From: Candidatus Villigracilis affinis
Lineage (GTDB): Bacteria; Chloroflexota; Anaerolineae; Anaerolineales; Villigracilaceae
DNA length: 51,332 nt
Reading direction: 5' to 3'
Assembly (NCBI GenBank): GCA_016718275.1
Contig: JADKEA010000018.1
Location: 1-51,332 of the forward strand
Part shown: positions 48,698 through 51,332 of the stretch, in pieces
How positions within the stretch are numbered: the stretch's first letter is position 1
Layout of the letters: every line of letters begins with the position of its first letter
Translations under genes and position numbers: made by a program
The notes under the pieces: model-generated
What the model was told of the DNA's origin: nothing
The model's database searches: none
What the model saw: the letters and a program-made list of their open reading frames with translations, nothing else

Positions 48698-48991
48698 TTG
48701 AAGGTAATTTCAAATAGCACGGATTTGGATACATCAAAGTGGGAGAAGATAATTGTTGAGGGTAGTAAAAACTCCCAACTTCGCAGTTGGAAAGAGAACA
48801 TACTGGAGACGAAACTGTGCATCGTTATATCCTTAATAGTCGCAATATTTGCAGGGGTTAAGCAATTGGAAGAGGAAAAAAAGCGCAAAAGGGCCGATGA
48901 GATTAAACAAGCCATAGATACCTTCGACACTATTATCATGAACGATTTCCCCAAAGCACTTCTGATTACACTAAAATTAATCTGGGATTAG
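48698..48991 (+). CDS. Fragment of membrane-attached helical protein
   Basis: 97 aa. One membrane helix (TKLCIVISLIVAIFAGV) is followed by a highly charged segment, QLEEEKKRKRADEIKQAIDT, and further helices. The frame continues on both sides in other frames: upstream from the broken membrane protein (…QIEGNFK), and downstream into the open frame 48981-49358 (SGIRILGKPIQKQFREKFSS...). So this is a middle piece of a longer protein. It was not identified. Confidence 0.45.
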   Translation: MKVISNSTDLDTSKWEKIIVEGSKNSQLRSWKENILETKLCIVISLIVAIFAGVKQLEEEKKRKRADEIKQAIDTFDTIIMNDFPKALLITLKLIWD

Positions 48992-49536
48992 GATACTAGG
49001 AAAACCTATACAGAAACAATTTCGAGAAAAATTTTCATCCTTTGTTGACACAGATGAATTCTGGAATAGGCTTTCAAACAGAAGTGTTTCAGAGATAGAA
49101 ATAGATGTCAATCACAGTATTCAATTATGTGCGGCAGCTTCCATTGACAAGGAACATTTAGTCTTATTAAAAGATGCAATTCAACAGGACACACACTTTT
49201 TGCTAACATTAGTGAGAAAACATTCACAAAGTATTGCGGTCGCTAAACGAGTTGCAAAAGCACTCTCAGATGAACGAAAAAGAAAAATTCGGGAAGAATT
49301 CGGCAATGAATTTCAACCAGAAATCACTGCTCTTAAGGATGAGGCTGGGGTTTATTGAGAAAAATTTTCCTCTACAAGAAGCAATTTCTCATTTTGCTAC
49401 CGTTCCTCACATTGAAGACAAGATTGCAAAGTGGTTGGAGATGCGTCAAATGCAATATTCTCCATTTTTGGACACGAATAGCCCTTACATTACTCATAGG
49501 AGAGAAAAAGCCGTTTATAGATCATGTTTCAACTAG
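48981..49536 (+). pseudogene. Continuation of the same helical protein, two frames
   Basis: Frame one (48981-49358) gives 125 codons without a start: GKPIQKQFREKFSSFVDTDE, then 'IDVNHSIQLCAAASIDKEHLVLLKDAIQQ', 'VAKRVAKALSDERKRKIREEFGNEF'. Frame two (from about 49340) continues IEKNFPLQEAISHFATVPHI, 'EDKIAKWLEMRQMQYSPFL'. All is amphipathic and helical, with an armadillo-like feel. No family recognised. Confidence 0.4.
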
Positions 49537-49913
49537 TTTTGCATTTACAGCCTCGGATCATCCAATATCAACGTTTGGATTTGCAAATCCTTGGGATGTG
49601 GGTGCGCACTCTTCGAATATTGCAAGCCCTACAGATACAACCAAACATAATAGACGAGACCTTCGTTGTAATCCTAACCCCAACCATAGGTGCAGATTAC
49701 GGCGCAGAAGAAACTCGTAAATTGGTCTTACATGCGCTAGCCGAACAATGGTTGTGGTCGCTGAGTGAAAAGCCAACCATGCTTTATGATTTACATCAAA
49801 CTCCACGAGCACTGCTGAGTCGACTCCTTCGTTGGCATAGCGGTTCGCCATTCCCAGCGATTAATAGAATAGAACAACTGATTGAAAAAGAACAGACAGC
49901 GAAAACACAATAA
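49524..49913 (+). CDS. Fragment of hypothetical helical protein
   Basis: 129 aa in one frame: LHLQPRIIQYQRLDLQILGM, then 'TFVVILTPTIGADYGAEETRKLVLHALAEQWLWSLSEKP', and 'LLSRLLRWHSGSPFPAINRIEQLIEKEQ'. An overlapping frame (49355-49720) gives an alternative reading for the first 190 nt that also looks protein-like (SFAFTASDHPISTFGFANPW), so the exact junction is unsure. No family recognised. Confidence 0.45.
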   Translation: MFQLVLHLQPRIIQYQRLDLQILGMWVRTLRILQALQIQPNIIDETFVVILTPTIGADYGAEETRKLVLHALAEQWLWSLSEKPTMLYDLHQTPRALLSRLLRWHSGSPFPAINRIEQLIEKEQTAKTQ

Positions 49914-49929
49914 ACATTCCCAGAAAAAT

Positions 49930-50422
49930 AATAGAATGGTTGAATAATATTGATACAACAGATCTTCGGACGGAAGAGATAAATTCTTTAATTGGAATTG
50001 AGGCCTCCGTTAAAAAAAGCGTACAATGTTGTTAGTATCATCAGTCGACATTAATCCACGGATTTTCCTCAAATTACTGTTAAACAACATGAAATGCTTG
50101 ATGGAGGCCGATTGGCTGGATATTCATGGCTGGGCCCTTATGCACTTTTTGCTAGATGGCACAAACCCGCAAACTATTACGATGCAGGTCTTGTCCAATC
50201 AATGTAATTTACGAACACGCAAGTGTTCCAACGAAAAGATCGAAGCGTTTAATGCGTTGTTTGCTCCACGATAAAGAACCCGCTGATACCATTCCGGCAA
50301 GTAAAGCCAAGGGCTCTCCCCGGTAAAATGGTACGATTAGTCAAAACTTGCTCCTTCAACATGTTGAAAAATATCCTCCTGAGGAGGATTTGCAGATTGA
50401 TGACTTGTTAGACATAGAATGA
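49930..50422 (+). pseudogene. Small adaptor-like gene before the NTPase, broken by frameshifts
   Basis: Pieces in different frames: 'KIIEWLNNIDTTDLRTEEINSLIG', GGRLAGYSWLGPYALFARWH, 'VIYEHASVPTKRSKRLMRCLLHDKEPADTIPASKAKGSP', and NLLLQHVEKYPPEEDLQIDD followed by LLDIE and a TGA at 50420-50422. The stop overlaps an ATG at 50419-50421 that begins the P-loop NTPase (ATGA), so a coupled small protein before an NTPase is likely. Four or so frame changes. No family recognised. Confidence 0.4.
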
Positions 50423-50450
50423 ATCTTTCAAACCTACTCAGATCCACCTT

Positions 50451-50957
50451 TTGCTTGTCAAAGCAGAAAACGAACCCTGGTTGGGTGATGTTTTCGTTTC
50501 CCCGCCCGCATTTGACCGTCTGATGGAAAATCGCCCGACCATCCTCTACGGAGAATCTGGAAGCGGCAAATCTGCTTTGCGCTTGGAAATGAAGCGAAGA
50601 CTGAACAATCAGACACTTTCTGTATTGTGGATGCCTGAGCCGCTTCCTGAGTCCTTAGTATCTGGTACGCCTTTAGCAAATCAGGCCATGCGGCAGGCCT
50701 TACGTTCATGCGTAGAAACAATTATTCTCGAAGGTAAATTACATCAAAGGTTGGCAGGATCACCTGAATGGGTCTCAGCCGCTCTGCAATGGTTTTTACG
50801 GGCTTATCTTCCTTTTGAACCTGTGTTCTTTCTACAAAGTCAGGAGATAGATTGGCAAAAGAAGAGGTTCAATGGTATCTGGAATTTGCTCGACAAATCA
50901 ACTTCAACATTAGTCAGGAAAACGCAAGCATCAATGACCAAATGCGCCTTTTGCTGA
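50451..50957 (+). CDS. P-loop NTPase, N-terminal part (frameshifted and cut by window end)
   Basis: The natural start seems to be ATG 50419 (MNLSN), after which one base is missing near 50434. From there: TQIHLLLVKAENEPWLGDVF, 'VSPPAFDRLMENRPTILYGESGSGKSALRLEMKRRL'. GESGSGKSAL is a clear Walker A. At about 50855 the frame shifts again ('EIDW' to 'LAKEEVQW'). Further downstream come a Walker B-like LWLTVDGLERW and, near the window end, ELAKDFGGGSPRD, which recalls the GGxPR element of KAP/STAND/AAA-type ATPases. A defence or signalling ATPase is suggested by this pattern only. Confidence 0.6.
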   Translation: MLVKAENEPWLGDVFVSPPAFDRLMENRPTILYGESGSGKSALRLEMKRRLNNQTLSVLWMPEPLPESLVSGTPLANQAMRQALRSCVETIILEGKLHQRLAGSPEWVSAALQWFLRAYLPFEPVFFLQSQEIDWQKKRFNGIWNLLDKSTSTLVRKTQASMTKCAFC

Positions 50958-51220
50958 TGGTGTTGCATCAGGCTAATTACGATCAATTATGGTTGACCGT
51001 GGATGGATTGGAACGTTGGTCACGTCATACAGAGGAGCAAATTGGGAAACTACTCGATGCAGTCCTATCCACTCGTTATCTTCTGATTACCAGGGATAAT
51101 ATTCAAATTTTTGCACCTTTATCACTAAAACAATTGCTTCATGCAACATCGGGGTTGAACGACATCGCGCCGAGGAAATTCAGTTGGACTGGTCAGAGAT
51201 GGAGCTGCTGTCTATTCTGA
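50852..51220 (+). CDS. P-loop NTPase, middle part in a second frame
   Basis: 122 codons in the frame of 50852. KEEVQWYLEFARQINFNISQ leads into a helix and then the Walker B-like strand 'YDQLWLTVDGLERWSRHTEEQIGKLLDAVLSTRYLLITRD'. After SGLN the sense moves to another frame (GVERHRAEEIQLDWSEMELL, 'SILNKRLAHAFGSPKFSLNML'), and again near 51285 to IYELAKDFGGGSPRD. It is one gene with 50451-50957. Confidence 0.5.
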   Translation: MAKEEVQWYLEFARQINFNISQENASINDQMRLLLMVLHQANYDQLWLTVDGLERWSRHTEEQIGKLLDAVLSTRYLLITRDNIQIFAPLSLKQLLHATSGLNDIAPRKFSWTGQRWSCCLF

Positions 51221-51332
51221 ATAAACGCCTTGCCCATGCTTTTGGGTCACCAAAGTTTTCTCTTAACATGTTGAGCGAGGCCAGGAATTTATGAGCTGGC
51301 TAAAGACTTTGGCGGAGGCTCTCCTCGAGATT

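Noticed and set aside
1..51332. CRISPR array or rRNA genes
   Set aside because: No regularly spaced repeats with unique spacers and no rRNA-like sequence were seen.

Overview
The window looks like a chromosomal segment, perhaps the end of a contig, from an Anaerolineae-type member of the Chloroflexota. This is inferred from style and content: base composition near balance, many small intergenic inverted repeats, an M50 protease fused to TPR repeats, lipoproteins with Pro/Thr-rich linkers, GAF-type NarL kinases and DUF72. No marker gene settles the taxonomy.

Left part (1-12,600): a truncated DUF559 gene; a duplicated block with a SULT-type sulfotransferase, a small monooxygenase-fold protein, one intact OsmC gene and two OsmC tail remnants; FtsH; a YdeI-like protein; an Stf0-type sulfotransferase; an EamA transporter; a membrane-anchored TIR protein; a WYL regulator; and small enzymes (LURP-one, RidA, DinB-like). 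Two copies of a ~107-bp element with terminal inverted repeats lie in the gaps.

Middle part (12,600-37,600): mostly housekeeping and accessory metabolism. It holds a universal stress protein, DUF72, a coupled methyltransferase/ACT/NTF2-like operon, a TetR-SDR pair behind a perfect palindromic operator, DegV, an M48 protease, a GAF histidine kinase with its NarL regulator, a lone receiver, a cysteine hydrolase, M50-TPR, RNase H, a structured RNA or leader before a rhodanese gene and sufE, a CBS protein, two lipoproteins, a thiolase, a second SDR with a catalytically degenerate M50-like protein, a dienelactone hydrolase, a frameshifted formylglycine-generating-enzyme-like gene and a large polytopic membrane protein.

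Right part (37,659-51,332): tRNA-Ser(GGA) followed by what looks like an island. It has a large serine recombinase, a possible 26-residue membrane micropeptide, a RecD2-like helicase, an AbiEi/AbiEii toxin-antitoxin pair under a palindromic promoter, and an adjacent pair of SF1 helicases (Dna2/Upf1-like, then UvrD-like with a nuclease-like N-terminus). The last 3.3 kb holds a membrane protein, helical proteins and a P-loop NTPase, all broken by many single-base frame changes. The coherent peptides on either side of each break suggest poor consensus at a contig end as much as gene decay. The best candidate for an undescribed system is the two-helicase operon with its AbiE and NTPase neighbours.

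Several genes have a -10-like box 6-7 nt before the start codon and no Shine-Dalgarno sequence, so leaderless transcripts may be common here. No rRNA genes or CRISPR arrays were seen. All coordinates and motif calls were made by eye without database searches.
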